In this document: one piece after another, positions 43,246 through 52,299 of the stretch
How positions within the stretch are numbered: the stretch's first letter is position 1
Layout: every line of letters begins with the position of its first letter
Assembly: GCF_000716535.1 (NCBI RefSeq)
Contig: NZ_JNWV01000036.1
Location: 62,001 to 126,000 of the forward strand
Direction: 5' to 3'
From: Streptomyces flaveolus
GTDB taxonomy: Bacteria > Actinomycetota > Actinomycetes > Streptomycetales > Streptomycetaceae
Length of the DNA stretch: 64,000 bases
The notes under the pieces: generated by a model
Told to the model about the DNA's origin: nothing
Databases searched by the model: none
The model's input: only the letters and a program-made list of their open reading frames with translations
Position numbers and translations under genes: made by a program

Positions 43246-44475
43246 TCACACCACTCCCATGTCGCGCAGCGCCGCGCGGCGCTGCGCGTCGATTCCGATC
43301 TCGGCCAGGACGGCGTCGGTGTGCTCGCCCAGTTCCGGGCCGAGCCAGCGGGTACGGCCCGGCTGCTCGGTGAACCGGGGCACGACGCCCGGGAACGCCA
43401 CCTCGCGCTCGTCGTCGGCGGCGACGGCCACCCGGTGGCGTTCGAGCATGCCGCGCGCCGCGAAGTGCGGGTCCGTGGCGATCTCCGCGGCCGTGAAGAT
43501 GGGTCCGGACGGGATCTGTCCGTCGTCCAGGAGCTTGAGCACCTCGTCGTGCGGCAGGCCGCCGGTCCATGCGGAGATGGCGTCGTCCAGTGCCTCGGCG
43601 CGGCGTACCCGCCCGGCGTTGTCTGCGAGATCCGGGTCGGAGGCCAGATCGGGCCTGCCGATCACCTGCATCAGCCGCCTGAAGATCGAGTCGCCGTTGC
43701 CGCTGATCACGACGTACCGGCCGTCGGAGCACAGGTAGGTGTTGGACGGTGCGATGCCCGGCAGGGAGCTTCCGCTGCGTTCCCGCTCCACCCCGAAGGC
43801 GTCGTAGTCGGGGGTCAGGGACTCCATCAGTGAGTAGACCGCCTCGTACAGGGCGACGTCGACCGTGTCGCCCCGGCCGGTGGCCGCGCGCCGGTGCAGG
43901 GCGGCGAGCGCGCCGATGACCGCGTAGAGGCCGGCGACGGAGTCGGCCAGGCTGACGCCGACCCGGGTCGGCGGCCGGTCCGGGTAGCCGGTCAGGTGCC
44001 GCAGTCCGCCGACCGCCTCCGCCACACCCCCGAAACCGGGCCGGTCACGGTAGGGGCCGGTCTGCCCGTAGCCCGAGATGCGGGTGAGGATCACGCCGGG
44101 GTTGACCTCGCGCATCTGCTCGATGCCCAGCCCCCAGCGCTCCAGCGTGCCGGGCCGGAAGTTCTCCAGCACGATGTCGCAGCGCCGGATCAGCCGCAGG
44201 GCTACGTCCCGACCCTCCGGGTGCTTCAGGTCCAGGGTGAGGGAGCGCTTGTTCCGGTTCATCGCCCGGAACAGCAACGACGTGTCGCCGCCGTGCAGCC
44301 GCCAGCGGCGCAGTTCGTCGCCGCCGACCGGCCGTTCCACCTTGACGACGTCCGCGCCGAAGTCGGCCATCAGCCGGCCTGCGGAGGGGGCGGCGATGAA
44401 GTTGCCCAGTTCCACCACGCGCAGGCCCGCCAGGGGCCCCGGCGAGTACCCCTCACTCTCGCTGCTTCCAGCCAT
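43246..44475 (-). CDS. CaiB/BaiF-family CoA-transferase
   Basis: 409 aa from ATG 44475, GGAGG upstream. LAGLRVVELGNFIAAPSAGR, FGADVVKVERPVGGDELRRW, NRNKRSLTLDLKHPEGRDVA and ENFRPGTLERWGLG are the family's N-terminal landmarks. The catalytic aspartate is in VSLADSVAGLYA. A class III transferase, moving CoA between acids, feeding the lyase encoded next. First gene of the minus-strand operon; divergent from the GntP-type permease. Confidence 0.91.
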   Translation of the reverse strand: MAGSSESEGYSPGPLAGLRVVELGNFIAAPSAGRLMADFGADVVKVERPVGGDELRRWRLHGGDTSLLFRAMNRNKRSLTLDLKHPEGRDVALRLIRRCDIVLENFRPGTLERWGLGIEQMREVNPGVILTRISGYGQTGPYRDRPGFGGVAEAVGGLRHLTGYPDRPPTRVGVSLADSVAGLYAVIGALAALHRRAATGRGDTVDVALYEAVYSLMESLTPDYDAFGVERERSGSSLPGIAPSNTYLCSDGRYVVISGNGDSIFRRLMQVIGRPDLASDPDLADNAGRVRRAEALDDAISAWTGGLPHDEVLKLLDDGQIPSGPIFTAAEIATDPHFAARGMLERHRVAVAADDEREVAFPGVVPRFTEQPGRTRWLGPELGEHTDAVLAEIGIDAQRRAALRDMGVV

Positions 44476-44817
44476 GAGCACCCTCCTAGTGTCGCTCACA
44501 ATGTGGGTTCGCAACTCAGAATGCGGGCGGATGATGACTTCCGTCAAGCAGTCTTATGGAGCGGCCGACGGCTGACCAGGGGTGTCCTGAGGCAGTAGAT
44601 GAACGTCAGGCAGAGTCCACGGGGTGATTTTGTTTCGGGCTCAACCATTGACCTTGAGTGACCTCCCCCTCATCATGAGTTGCCATCCCACGGATCTCGG
44701 TTATCCGAGCAACTTCACGCGAGCGGTGACACTGGCGTCGCAGCATCAGCAGTCCGCCGACCACTGCTCCCACCCGCACAGCACGGCCCCCGGGGCCGCA
44801 GTCAAGGAGCGAGCGGT
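44476..44817. other. Divergent promoter region of the CoA-transferase operon and permease
   Basis: 342 bp without a gene. It holds the direct repeat at 44495-44527. A possible promoter for the permease is TTGACC (around 44649) followed 17 bases later by CATCAT. Confidence 0.5.
44495..44527. promoter_or_regulatory. Candidate IclR operator: two direct repeats 20 bp apart
   Basis: CTCACAATGTGGG (44495-44507) and CTCAGAATGCGGG (44515-44527) match at 11 of 13 bases with a period of 20 bp, about two helical turns. They lie 20-52 bp before the CoA-transferase start. Confidence 0.5.
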
Positions 44818-46320
44818 ATGTCAGACGTCCCGGTCCTGGTCAACACGGCCGTGGCCATCATCGCCACCGTCGTCCTGATCGTCAGATTCCATGTGAACCC
44901 AGTGATCTCCCTGGTGCTGGGCTCCCTCTACCTGGGGCTGACGACCGAACTCGGCCTGGACAAGACCGTCCAGACGATCACGAAGGGCTTCGGCGACATC
45001 ATGGCCGAGGTGGGTCTCCTGATCGCCTTCGGTGTCCTGATGGGCGCGATCCTGCAGGAGATGGGCACCATCGAGGAACTGGTCCACCGGCTGATCCGGC
45101 TGTTCGGGCCCAAGCGGCTGCCCTACTCGCTGGCCCTCACCATCGGCACCCTGCTGCAGTCCATCTACCTGGACGTGCTGCTGGTCATCTCCGCTCCGCT
45201 CGCCCGCTCCGCCGCCCGCCGGATCGGTCACCTGGGGACGCCGCGGATGGCCGTCGCCATGGCCATCGCACTGGAGTGCGGCATCGTCCTCGTCGTCCCC
45301 GGCGTCGGTGCACTCGCCCTCGCCGCGCTGCTGCACGTACCGCTCGGCACCATGCTGCTGTGGGGCCTGGTCCTGATCGTCCCGACCATCATCATCTCCG
45401 TCGCGATCATGACCTTCCTGTTCCACAAGGGCTTCTGGAACCCCGCCAGCGACGAGCTGGCCGTGACCCACGAGGCCGATCTCGCGGCCGGTGACGAGGC
45501 GCGCACCGAGCAGACGGCCGAGCCCGGACAGCAGACCACCGTGGCCCGGTCGCAGATCACCCGGCACGGGACGGACTCGTCATCTGCCGGGGCGACCACG
45601 GCCACGCTCGTCGGCCCCGACGGCCCCGACGGCGCCGGGGCGGACGCGGAGGGGGCGGAGACCGCCGTCGGCCGGCCCCACCTGCTGCTCAGCTTCGCCC
45701 CGCTCCTGCTGGCCCTGCTGCTGATCGCCGCGGGGGCCGTCGCGGAGGCCGCGGGCTGGCACAACCGCGTGCTCGCCTTCCTCGCCGACCCCGTCGTCGC
45801 CCTGCTCGTCGGACTCATCGGCACCGTGGTCGTTGGCCGGATGCACATGGGCCGGAAGCGGGTCGACGACGCCATAGCCCGGGGGTTCAAGGACAGCGGC
45901 CAGATCCTCATCCTCACGGCCGTCGGCGGCTCGCTCGCCGCCGTGGTCGCCGCCGGTGGCCTCGGCGACATCCTGCGCGGCTACTTCGGCGCCCATACCT
46001 TCGCTCCGCTGCTGCTGGTGTGGCTGATCGCCGCGGTCCTGCACATCGCGGTCGGCTCGGTGACCATCTCCGCCATCACGGCCGCCGGCATCCTCGCCCC
46101 GCTCGCCCCCGGTCTCGGCATCGACCCCGTGCTGATCGCCCTCGCGGCGGGGACCGGTTCGCTCTTCGCCGTCCACGTCACCAGCAACACCTTCTGGCTG
46201 CTGCAGTCACTGATGGGGCAGACCACCCGCGGCACCCTCAAGACCTGCACGGTCGGTGTCTCCCTGGCCTCCGTGGTCGCCATCGTCCTGCTCCAGCCGA
46301 TCAGTCTGCTGTTCTTCTGA
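44818..46320 (+). CDS. GntP-family (gluconate/organic acid:H+) permease
   Basis: 500 aa, about 12 helices. VNPVISLVLGSLYLGL, DIMAEVGLLIAFGVLMGAIL, a mid-protein FHKGFWNPASDE loop and LHIAVGSVTISAITAAGILA match the gluconate permease family. A hydrophilic loop of about 70 residues (near 220-285, rich in Ala, Glu, Thr and Gly) between the two halves is longer than usual. AAGGAG precedes the ATG. The divergent CoA-transferase and lyase suggest it imports the hydroxy acid they use, rather than gluconate. Confidence 0.9.
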   Translation: MSDVPVLVNTAVAIIATVVLIVRFHVNPVISLVLGSLYLGLTTELGLDKTVQTITKGFGDIMAEVGLLIAFGVLMGAILQEMGTIEELVHRLIRLFGPKRLPYSLALTIGTLLQSIYLDVLLVISAPLARSAARRIGHLGTPRMAVAMAIALECGIVLVVPGVGALALAALLHVPLGTMLLWGLVLIVPTIIISVAIMTFLFHKGFWNPASDELAVTHEADLAAGDEARTEQTAEPGQQTTVARSQITRHGTDSSSAGATTATLVGPDGPDGAGADAEGAETAVGRPHLLLSFAPLLLALLLIAAGAVAEAAGWHNRVLAFLADPVVALLVGLIGTVVVGRMHMGRKRVDDAIARGFKDSGQILILTAVGGSLAAVVAAGGLGDILRGYFGAHTFAPLLLVWLIAAVLHIAVGSVTISAITAAGILAPLAPGLGIDPVLIALAAGTGSLFAVHVTSNTFWLLQSLMGQTTRGTLKTCTVGVSLASVVAIVLLQPISLLFF

Positions 46321-46329
46321 CACCACCGA

Positions 46330-46373
46330 GCCGAAGGGGCCTGCCGGTCAACATCCCGGCAGGCCCCTTCGGC
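46330..46373 (+). terminator. Strong hairpin after the GntP-type gene
   Basis: CCGAAGGGGCCTGCCGG (46331-46347) pairs with 46356-46372 around an eight-base loop, with no T tract. It lies 10 bp after the stop, before the convergent repeat-protein gene. Confidence 0.8.
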
Positions 46374-46595
46374 CTCCTCCGCCAGGTGCCCTGGCGGAGG
46401 AAACAGCGGCTGACAAGCTGCCGATGCTCTGGTGGGGGCCGGTTCAGCCGCCCGGGTGGGCCGGCGCGCCGGCGGCGCACGTACGACCGGGTACGGCGGG
46501 TGCTCGGGAAGTCGGAGCACGGGTGGCCGTGGCCGGTCAGGCGTGCCGGAGTGCAGCGTCGGGCCGCCCACGCCGGCCGTGCGGGGTGTCGGTGC

Positions 46596-48506
46596 TCAGC
46601 GCGGGGCTGCCGCAGCCGCGGTAAGGATGCGGTGCAGGACGGAGACCGGGATCGCCGGGCTGGTGACTGCCGCGCATGCCGTGTCGCGGTCGTGCAACAG
46701 CCCGGTCAGGATGCGAGCCGGCAGCCGCGGATTGCGCACCGCGGTGTCGCGGACATGGGCCTCGGGGTCGTTCAGCAGACGTACCGCGTCGGCCGGTGAC
46801 AGGCGGGGGTCCTCAGCCGCGCGGCGGCGCACCTCGTCTTCGGGATCCCGGGCCAGGCGTGCGACGTGGGCCGGTGTCGACTCCGGATCGTCCAGGGCCA
46901 GACGGCGCATTCGCCCGCTGGGGTCTGCGATGTAGCTCAGCAGGCCGGCACGGGGGAAGTTCGGGTGGCCGCGGGGCCGGTCGGGGTGACTGAAGCTGCC
47001 GTCCCACCAGCGCCAGACCTCCAGCAGCATGTCGGCCGGTGCGTCCTCGCACGATTCGGCGAGGAACAGGCGGACCACCCGGTCCCCGTCCCGCGCCAGG
47101 CGCGCCACGACATCCGGCGGGAGGCGCCGGGCTCGGGCCACACTGCGGCGGACCAGCGGGTGGGACGACGCGGCGAGGCGGCGCATCGCGTCGGCGTCCC
47201 CGTGCAGGTCCTCCACCCAGGGCAGGGTGCGCGACATCGTCGTCGGGTCGAAGTCGTGGCGGACCGCGGCACGTTGCTCCTCGGTGAGGTCGGGGCGCAG
47301 CGCCACCGCGGAGCGGATGTCGCCCTGCGGGTCCTCCGCCAGTACGGCGACCCCGTGCGCGCCCAGGCCCGGATTGGCGGCCAGCGCCCGGCGTACCTCC
47401 GCCTCCCCGTCCCGGACCAGCTCCGCCTCCAGCTCGGGCGCGAGGCGGCACCGTTCGAGCGCCCGCCGCGGGTCGGGCAGGGCGGCGAAAACCTCGCGAG
47501 GCATGGGCACGTCGGCGTGGTGGGCGAGCAGCGCAGCCGTTCGCACCGCGTCGTCGGTGTCGGCCAGCAGCCGCTCCCGCAGCGGCGCAGCAAGGTCCTC
47601 CCACCGGGCACAGGCCGCCGCCCGCACCCGGGGATCTGCGTCGGCCGCGAGGCCGGGGAGGTGCTGTGCGGGGAGCCCCGGGAGTTCGGCGGCTCGCGCG
47701 CGGGACGGGCCGGCGAGGAGGTCGTCGTACAGGTCCTCGGGGAGTTCGGCGCCCCAGATGCAGGCGTGTTCCGCCCAGAGCACGCGTCGATCGGGCGACG
47801 GCTCGGCGCGGACCAGGCGCACCCACTGATCGGACGTGAGCTTGGGCCGGAAGGTATCGGCGGCCCTCGACCGCACCCGCGGATCGGGGTGCGCCACGGC
47901 AGCGTCGAGGACGGCGGGCCGGTCGCATCCGTGCAGGAAGCCGTCCGCCACATCGAGCAGCCGGATGAGCAGTTCGTCCGTCGCGGCCGGATTGAACCCG
48001 ATCCCCTCCGCCCAGTGCCGAGGCAACGCACGTCGTCCCGGCACCGCCGCCCACGCCTCGGCGCGCTCGGCCTCCGTCTCGCGCCCGGCGGCCGCAGCGG
48101 CCTCCTCCAGCCGCTCCGGCAGTCGGTCCAGGGCTGTCACCCGGGGTCCGTCCGCGCCGAGCACCTCCGCCAGCAGCACCTGCCCGTCGAGGGAGAGCGC
48201 CACGAACCCGGGGTCGCCGGTCAACTCCGGCACGCCGCTCCCGGCGTGCCGGACCCGGGTCCACCAGGAGTCGTTGCCGCCGATCCGGTGCCTGAGGACG
48301 GCCACCAAGAACTCGCCGTCGGCATCGCAAAGACGGCGCCACCACGCGGCGTCGAGCGCCTCCCGGGCTCCGCCGTCCGGAGCCGCGATCCCCCGCGCGA
48401 TCCGCCAGCCGGCCTCCGGCGGGAACAGGCTGCCCGGACGCACGTCCTCGACGACCATGAGTCCGGCGCGTGCGAGGAGCTCGTGGAGTTGCTCTGCGTT
48501 TGGCAT
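46596..48506 (-). CDS. Variant leucine-rich / HEAT-like repeat protein
   Basis: 636 aa from ATG 48506. The first 160 residues form a mixed domain (LLARAGLMVVEDVRPGSLFP, WWRRLCDADGEFLVAVLRHR). The rest is a helical solenoid with recurring DPRVRSRAA, DPRVRAAAC, DDAVRTAAL, EAEVRRALAANPGLG and DPEAHVRDTAVRNPRLPA units. This is the pattern of variant leucine-rich or HEAT-like repeats used for protein binding. No enzyme motif and no signal peptide. Common in Streptomyces with unknown partners. Monocistronic. Confidence 0.78.
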   Translation of the reverse strand: MPNAEQLHELLARAGLMVVEDVRPGSLFPPEAGWRIARGIAAPDGGAREALDAAWWRRLCDADGEFLVAVLRHRIGGNDSWWTRVRHAGSGVPELTGDPGFVALSLDGQVLLAEVLGADGPRVTALDRLPERLEEAAAAAGRETEAERAEAWAAVPGRRALPRHWAEGIGFNPAATDELLIRLLDVADGFLHGCDRPAVLDAAVAHPDPRVRSRAADTFRPKLTSDQWVRLVRAEPSPDRRVLWAEHACIWGAELPEDLYDDLLAGPSRARAAELPGLPAQHLPGLAADADPRVRAAACARWEDLAAPLRERLLADTDDAVRTAALLAHHADVPMPREVFAALPDPRRALERCRLAPELEAELVRDGEAEVRRALAANPGLGAHGVAVLAEDPQGDIRSAVALRPDLTEEQRAAVRHDFDPTTMSRTLPWVEDLHGDADAMRRLAASSHPLVRRSVARARRLPPDVVARLARDGDRVVRLFLAESCEDAPADMLLEVWRWWDGSFSHPDRPRGHPNFPRAGLLSYIADPSGRMRRLALDDPESTPAHVARLARDPEDEVRRRAAEDPRLSPADAVRLLNDPEAHVRDTAVRNPRLPARILTGLLHDRDTACAAVTSPAIPVSVLHRILTAAAAAPR

Positions 48507-49049
48507 GCGGTCATGATCCCCGCCTGCTCGATGGTGGGACAAGGCCCTCAACCCAGGCCGAACCGGCCGCAGCAGCAGACGCTCCGTCCGCGGCGTCGGG
48601 GCACGGTCGGCGAAGCCACCTGCGCCCCGTCGAGGCCGGCTTCCCGGGCGGGGCGGTGTCCGGCGCGACCGCGGGCGATCGAGCCGCGCTGAGCACGGAA
48701 CCGCGGATCACCGGGCAGTACTCACCCGCGCGTCTCGGAGTCACGGCAGTCAAACGCCATATGCCCCGCCCGCACAACGGCTGACCGCGTGGCGGGTGCG
48801 ACGACCGGGGCGCCACTACCGACTCGCGCTTCCCCAGTCACGCGACTGATGCCCCCCGGCCGCCCGCCTCCCCACACTGGCTGCGACGGTTCACCGGTGA
48901 ACACGGCACATTCGCATACGAGTTCACCACCGAGCCCGACCCGCACGACGCGTCCCGCTCGTCAAGGAAGAACAGCGCCGCGTGGCGCCAGCGCGGTTCC
49001 TCCGCACCGCGGAACCGATCGACCTTACCCATCCGAAGGAGGCACAGGC
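48507..49049. other. 543-bp gap before the amidohydrolase gene
   Basis: No clear gene. A short plus-strand frame near 48855-48960 encodes HWLRRFTGEHGTFAYEFTTE followed by PDPHDASRS, which looks protein-like but is not recognised and lacks a proper start. It may be a decayed fragment. Confidence 0.4.
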
Positions 49050-50945
49050 GTGACAAGCATGCCCGTCGGCGGCGTCGAACCACTCGCCGCAGCGGACGGC
49101 GCCGCCGATCTGGTGGTGCGCAACGCGAAGATACACACCGGCGATCCGCACCGTCCGCAGGCCGAGGCACTGGCCATCACCGACGGTCGGATCACGGCCC
49201 TCGGGGACGACCGCGACATCGCCCCGTTCGTCGGAGGCTCCACCCAGGTCGTCGACGCCCTCGGCCGCCGCGTGATCCCCGGGCTGAACGACGCTCATCT
49301 GCACGTGATCCGCGGCGGGCTCAACTACGTGCTGGAGCTGCGCTGGGACGGCGTGCCCACCCTGCGCCGGGCACTGGAGATGCTGAGGGAGCAGGCCGGC
49401 CGCACACCGAAGGGCCAGTGGGTGCGGGTGGTCGGAGGCTGGACGGCCGAGCAGTTCGCCGAACGGCGCCTGCCCACCCCCGCCGAGCTGAACGAGGCCG
49501 CCCCCGACACTCCGGTGTTCGTCCTGCACCTGTACCAGTCGGCGATCCTCAACCGGGCCGCCGTCAAGGCCGCCGGACTGACCCGCGACACGCCCGACCC
49601 GCGCGGCGGCCGGATCGTGCGGGGCCGGGACGGCGAACCCACGGGCATGCTGCTCGCCGCGCCCAGCGCGCTGATCCTCTACTCCACTCTGGCGAAGGCG
49701 CCCGTCCTCGACGCCGCGGACCAGGAGCTCTCCACCCGCCACTTCCTGCGCGAACTCAACCGGTTCGGCCTGACCTCGGCGATCGACGCCGCTGGCGGCT
49801 TCCAGTCCTTCCCGGAGAACTACGAGACGGTCACCGAGCTCGCCCGCCGAGGCGAACTGACCCTCCGAATCGCCTACCACCTGTTCCCGCAGACACCCGG
49901 GCAGGAGCTGAGCGACCTGAAGCGGTGGATGGGCATGGTCCGGCCGGGCGCCGGCGACGCGTGGCTGCGCCTGAACGGGGCGGGGGAGAACCTCGTCTGG
50001 GCGGCCGCGGACTTCGAGAACTTCGCCCAGCCCCGCCCTGAACTCGGCTCCTACGAGGGCGAGTTCGAATCCGCGGTGCGCCTGCTCATGGAGAACGGCT
50101 GGGGTTTCCGGCTGCACGCCACCTACGACGAGACGATTCGCCGCGATCTGAAGGTGTTCGAGAAGCTGGCCGCCGAAGGGCTGTTCCCCGCAGGACAGCG
50201 CTGGCTCTTCGACCACGCGGAGACCATCTCCGACGAGAGCCTGGACCGGGTCGGTGCCCTGGGCGGCGCCCTCTCGGTGCAGAACCGCCTGTCTTTTCAG
50301 GGAGAGGCGTTCGTCCGCCGCTACGGACCAGCCGCAGCCGCCGAAGCGCCGCCGCTGCGGGCCATGCTGCAGCGCGGACTGACCGTTGCGGCCGGCTCCG
50401 ACGCCACGCGTGTCACCTCCTACAACCCCTGGGTGGCGCTGCACTGGCTCGTCTCCGGCCGGAGCGTCGGCGGCCTGGCGCTCCACCCCCGGGCCAACCG
50501 GGTCGATCGGGCCACCGCACTCGACCTGTACACCATGGGCGGAGCCCGGCTCACCGGCGAGGAAGAGACCAAGGGCCTGCTGAGGCCCGGCTACTTGGGC
50601 GACCTCACCATCCTCGACCGGGACTTCTTCGCGGTACCGGAACCAGACATCCCGCACATCGAGTCCCTCCTGACCGTCGTCGGTGGCCGCATCGTCTACG
50701 CCGCGTCCGAGTACGAGGGTCTCGACGACGCCCTCCCCGCCGTCAGCCCCGGATGGAGCCCGGTGGCCCACTACGGCGGCTACCAGGCGGCCGGCCGGGC
50801 GGGCGGCGCCGGTGCCCGTCAGGCCGAACTCCTGGGTGAGGCCATCGCGGAGTCCGACGAGCACCGTCAATGGCGCGTCCGGCGGGGCCTGCTGCCCGAC
50901 CAGGCGGCCGACGACGGTCCGTTCGACAGCTGTTTCGCCCACTGA
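49050..50945 (+). CDS. YtcJ-type metal-dependent amidohydrolase
   Basis: 631 aa from GTG 49050, with GAAGGAGG seven bases upstream. A typical amidohydrolase: ADLVVRNAKIHTGDPHRPQA and VIPGLNDAHLHVIRGG (HxH), DHAETISDESLDRVGALGGA, AAGSDATRVTSYNPWVALHW (metal aspartate), and a closing GYLGDLTILDRDFF. The large insert domain (about 110-330) is characteristic of the YtcJ/LAF3 group. Substrates in this group are mostly unknown amides or N-formyl compounds. It is followed by an isochorismatase-family hydrolase, so the pair could hydrolyse an amide stepwise. Confidence 0.9.
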   Translation: MTSMPVGGVEPLAAADGAADLVVRNAKIHTGDPHRPQAEALAITDGRITALGDDRDIAPFVGGSTQVVDALGRRVIPGLNDAHLHVIRGGLNYVLELRWDGVPTLRRALEMLREQAGRTPKGQWVRVVGGWTAEQFAERRLPTPAELNEAAPDTPVFVLHLYQSAILNRAAVKAAGLTRDTPDPRGGRIVRGRDGEPTGMLLAAPSALILYSTLAKAPVLDAADQELSTRHFLRELNRFGLTSAIDAAGGFQSFPENYETVTELARRGELTLRIAYHLFPQTPGQELSDLKRWMGMVRPGAGDAWLRLNGAGENLVWAAADFENFAQPRPELGSYEGEFESAVRLLMENGWGFRLHATYDETIRRDLKVFEKLAAEGLFPAGQRWLFDHAETISDESLDRVGALGGALSVQNRLSFQGEAFVRRYGPAAAAEAPPLRAMLQRGLTVAAGSDATRVTSYNPWVALHWLVSGRSVGGLALHPRANRVDRATALDLYTMGGARLTGEEETKGLLRPGYLGDLTILDRDFFAVPEPDIPHIESLLTVVGGRIVYAASEYEGLDDALPAVSPGWSPVAHYGGYQAAGRAGGAGARQAELLGEAIAESDEHRQWRVRRGLLPDQAADDGPFDSCFAH

Positions 50946-51057
50946 GGGCCACCGCGCCCCCACTCGACCCCCTCCGCGGCCGCGGCGGCACGCACGCCGC
51001 CGAGCAGCCCTGTCCGATCACAACAGTGCACACCACACATCCGAGGAGCGCCCCACC

Positions 51058-51720
51058 ATGTCCGGACTCACCACCGTCCAGCCCGGTCCCAGCCCCGACC
51101 TGCTCACGCCCGAGAACACCGTCTTCCTCTTCGCCGACCACCAGCCGCAGATGTTCTTCGCCGTGGGCAGCGACGACCGAGGGGCCGTCATCAACGCCAC
51201 CGTCGGGCTCGCCAAGGCCGCCGCGGCCTTCGACGTGCCGACGGTGCTGACCACGGTGGCCGCCGACACCTTCTCGGGCCCGATCCTGCCCCAGCTGGCC
51301 CAGGTGTTCCCCGACCACAAGGTCATCGACCGCACCACGATGAACCCCTGGGAGGACCCGGCCGTGGTGGAGGCGGTCGTGGCCACCGGCCGCAAGAAGA
51401 TCGTCATAGCCGGCCTGTGGACCGAGGTGTGCGTCGCCCTGCCCGCCCTCTCGGCGCTCCACCAGGGATACGAGGTCTACGTCGTCACCGACGCCTCGGG
51501 CGGCGCCACCCAGGTCGCGCACGACAACGCCGTACAGCGGATGACAGCGGCCGGCGCCGTCCCCGTCAACTGGCTGGCCGTCCTGCTCGAACTCCAGCGT
51601 GACTGGGGCCGTCAGGAGACCTACGGCGCCGTCATGGACATCGTCCAGGAGCACGCCGGCGCCTATGGGCAGGGCGTGGTCTACGCGCAGCGCTTCCTCG
51701 GGCCGGCCTCCGCCGGCTGA
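51058..51720 (+). CDS. Isochorismatase-family cysteine hydrolase (YcaC-like)
   Basis: 220 aa. Catalytic aspartate in TVFLFADHQPQMFF, lysine probably in DHKVIDRT, cysteine in IAGLWTEVCVALPALSAL. Cysteine hydrolases of this type open amides, carbamates or similar bonds; YcaC itself has no settled substrate. GAGGAG lies upstream. It is 112 bp after the amidohydrolase gene and 67 bp before the DoxX gene, likely one transcript. Confidence 0.9.
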   Translation: MSGLTTVQPGPSPDLLTPENTVFLFADHQPQMFFAVGSDDRGAVINATVGLAKAAAAFDVPTVLTTVAADTFSGPILPQLAQVFPDHKVIDRTTMNPWEDPAVVEAVVATGRKKIVIAGLWTEVCVALPALSALHQGYEVYVVTDASGGATQVAHDNAVQRMTAAGAVPVNWLAVLLELQRDWGRQETYGAVMDIVQEHAGAYGQGVVYAQRFLGPASAG

Positions 51721-51787
51721 ACCGGTCCTGATCCCGTGGCCCGGGGCAGGCGCTCCCGCCCGCCCCGGGCCGGAAACCAGGTGACAC

Positions 51788-52276
51788 ATGAACACAGGGC
51801 TGCTGATCCTGCGGCTCACCGTCGGCCTCCTCGTCGCCGGGCACGGCGTGCAGAAGGTGACGTACTGGCTCGGCGGCAACGGACTGGCGGGGGGCGTCGA
51901 GGAGTTCCGCCGGGACGGTTTCCGCGGGGGCGTGCTGACCGCGCTGGCGGCAGGCGGTTCCCAGATCGGTTCGGGACTGCTGCTGGCGCTGGGCGCCCTC
52001 ACCCCGCTGGCCGCCATGGCCGCCATGGGCGTCATGACGGTCGCGGTCACGGTCAAGTGGCGCAACGGCTTCTGGGTCCAGCACGACGGCTACGAGTTCC
52101 CGTTGGTGCTCGTGGCCGCCGCCGCGGTCCTGGCCGCGACCGGCCCGGGCGCGTGGTCGCTCGACGCCGCACTGTCCATCGTATGGCCCTGGTGGGCGGC
52201 GCCCGCCGCGGTCGTGGCGGGGGCGGGCAGCGGGCTGCTGGCCAGGACGGTTCTCACGGACCGGCGACAGACATGA
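51788..52276 (+). CDS. DoxX-family membrane protein
   Basis: 162 aa with four to five helices. LLILRLTVGLLVAGHGVQKV and the GSQIGSGLLLALGALTPLAA segment are typical of DoxX/DoxD-like proteins. These small membrane proteins appear beside thiol-redox and catabolic genes; the biochemical role is unclear. In this operon it may support redox balance during amide breakdown or be simply co-transcribed. Confidence 0.87.
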   Translation: MNTGLLILRLTVGLLVAGHGVQKVTYWLGGNGLAGGVEEFRRDGFRGGVLTALAAGGSQIGSGLLLALGALTPLAAMAAMGVMTVAVTVKWRNGFWVQHDGYEFPLVLVAAAAVLAATGPGAWSLDAALSIVWPWWAAPAAVVAGAGSGLLARTVLTDRRQT

Positions 52277-52299
52277 CACGACCCCCGTAAAGGAGACTC

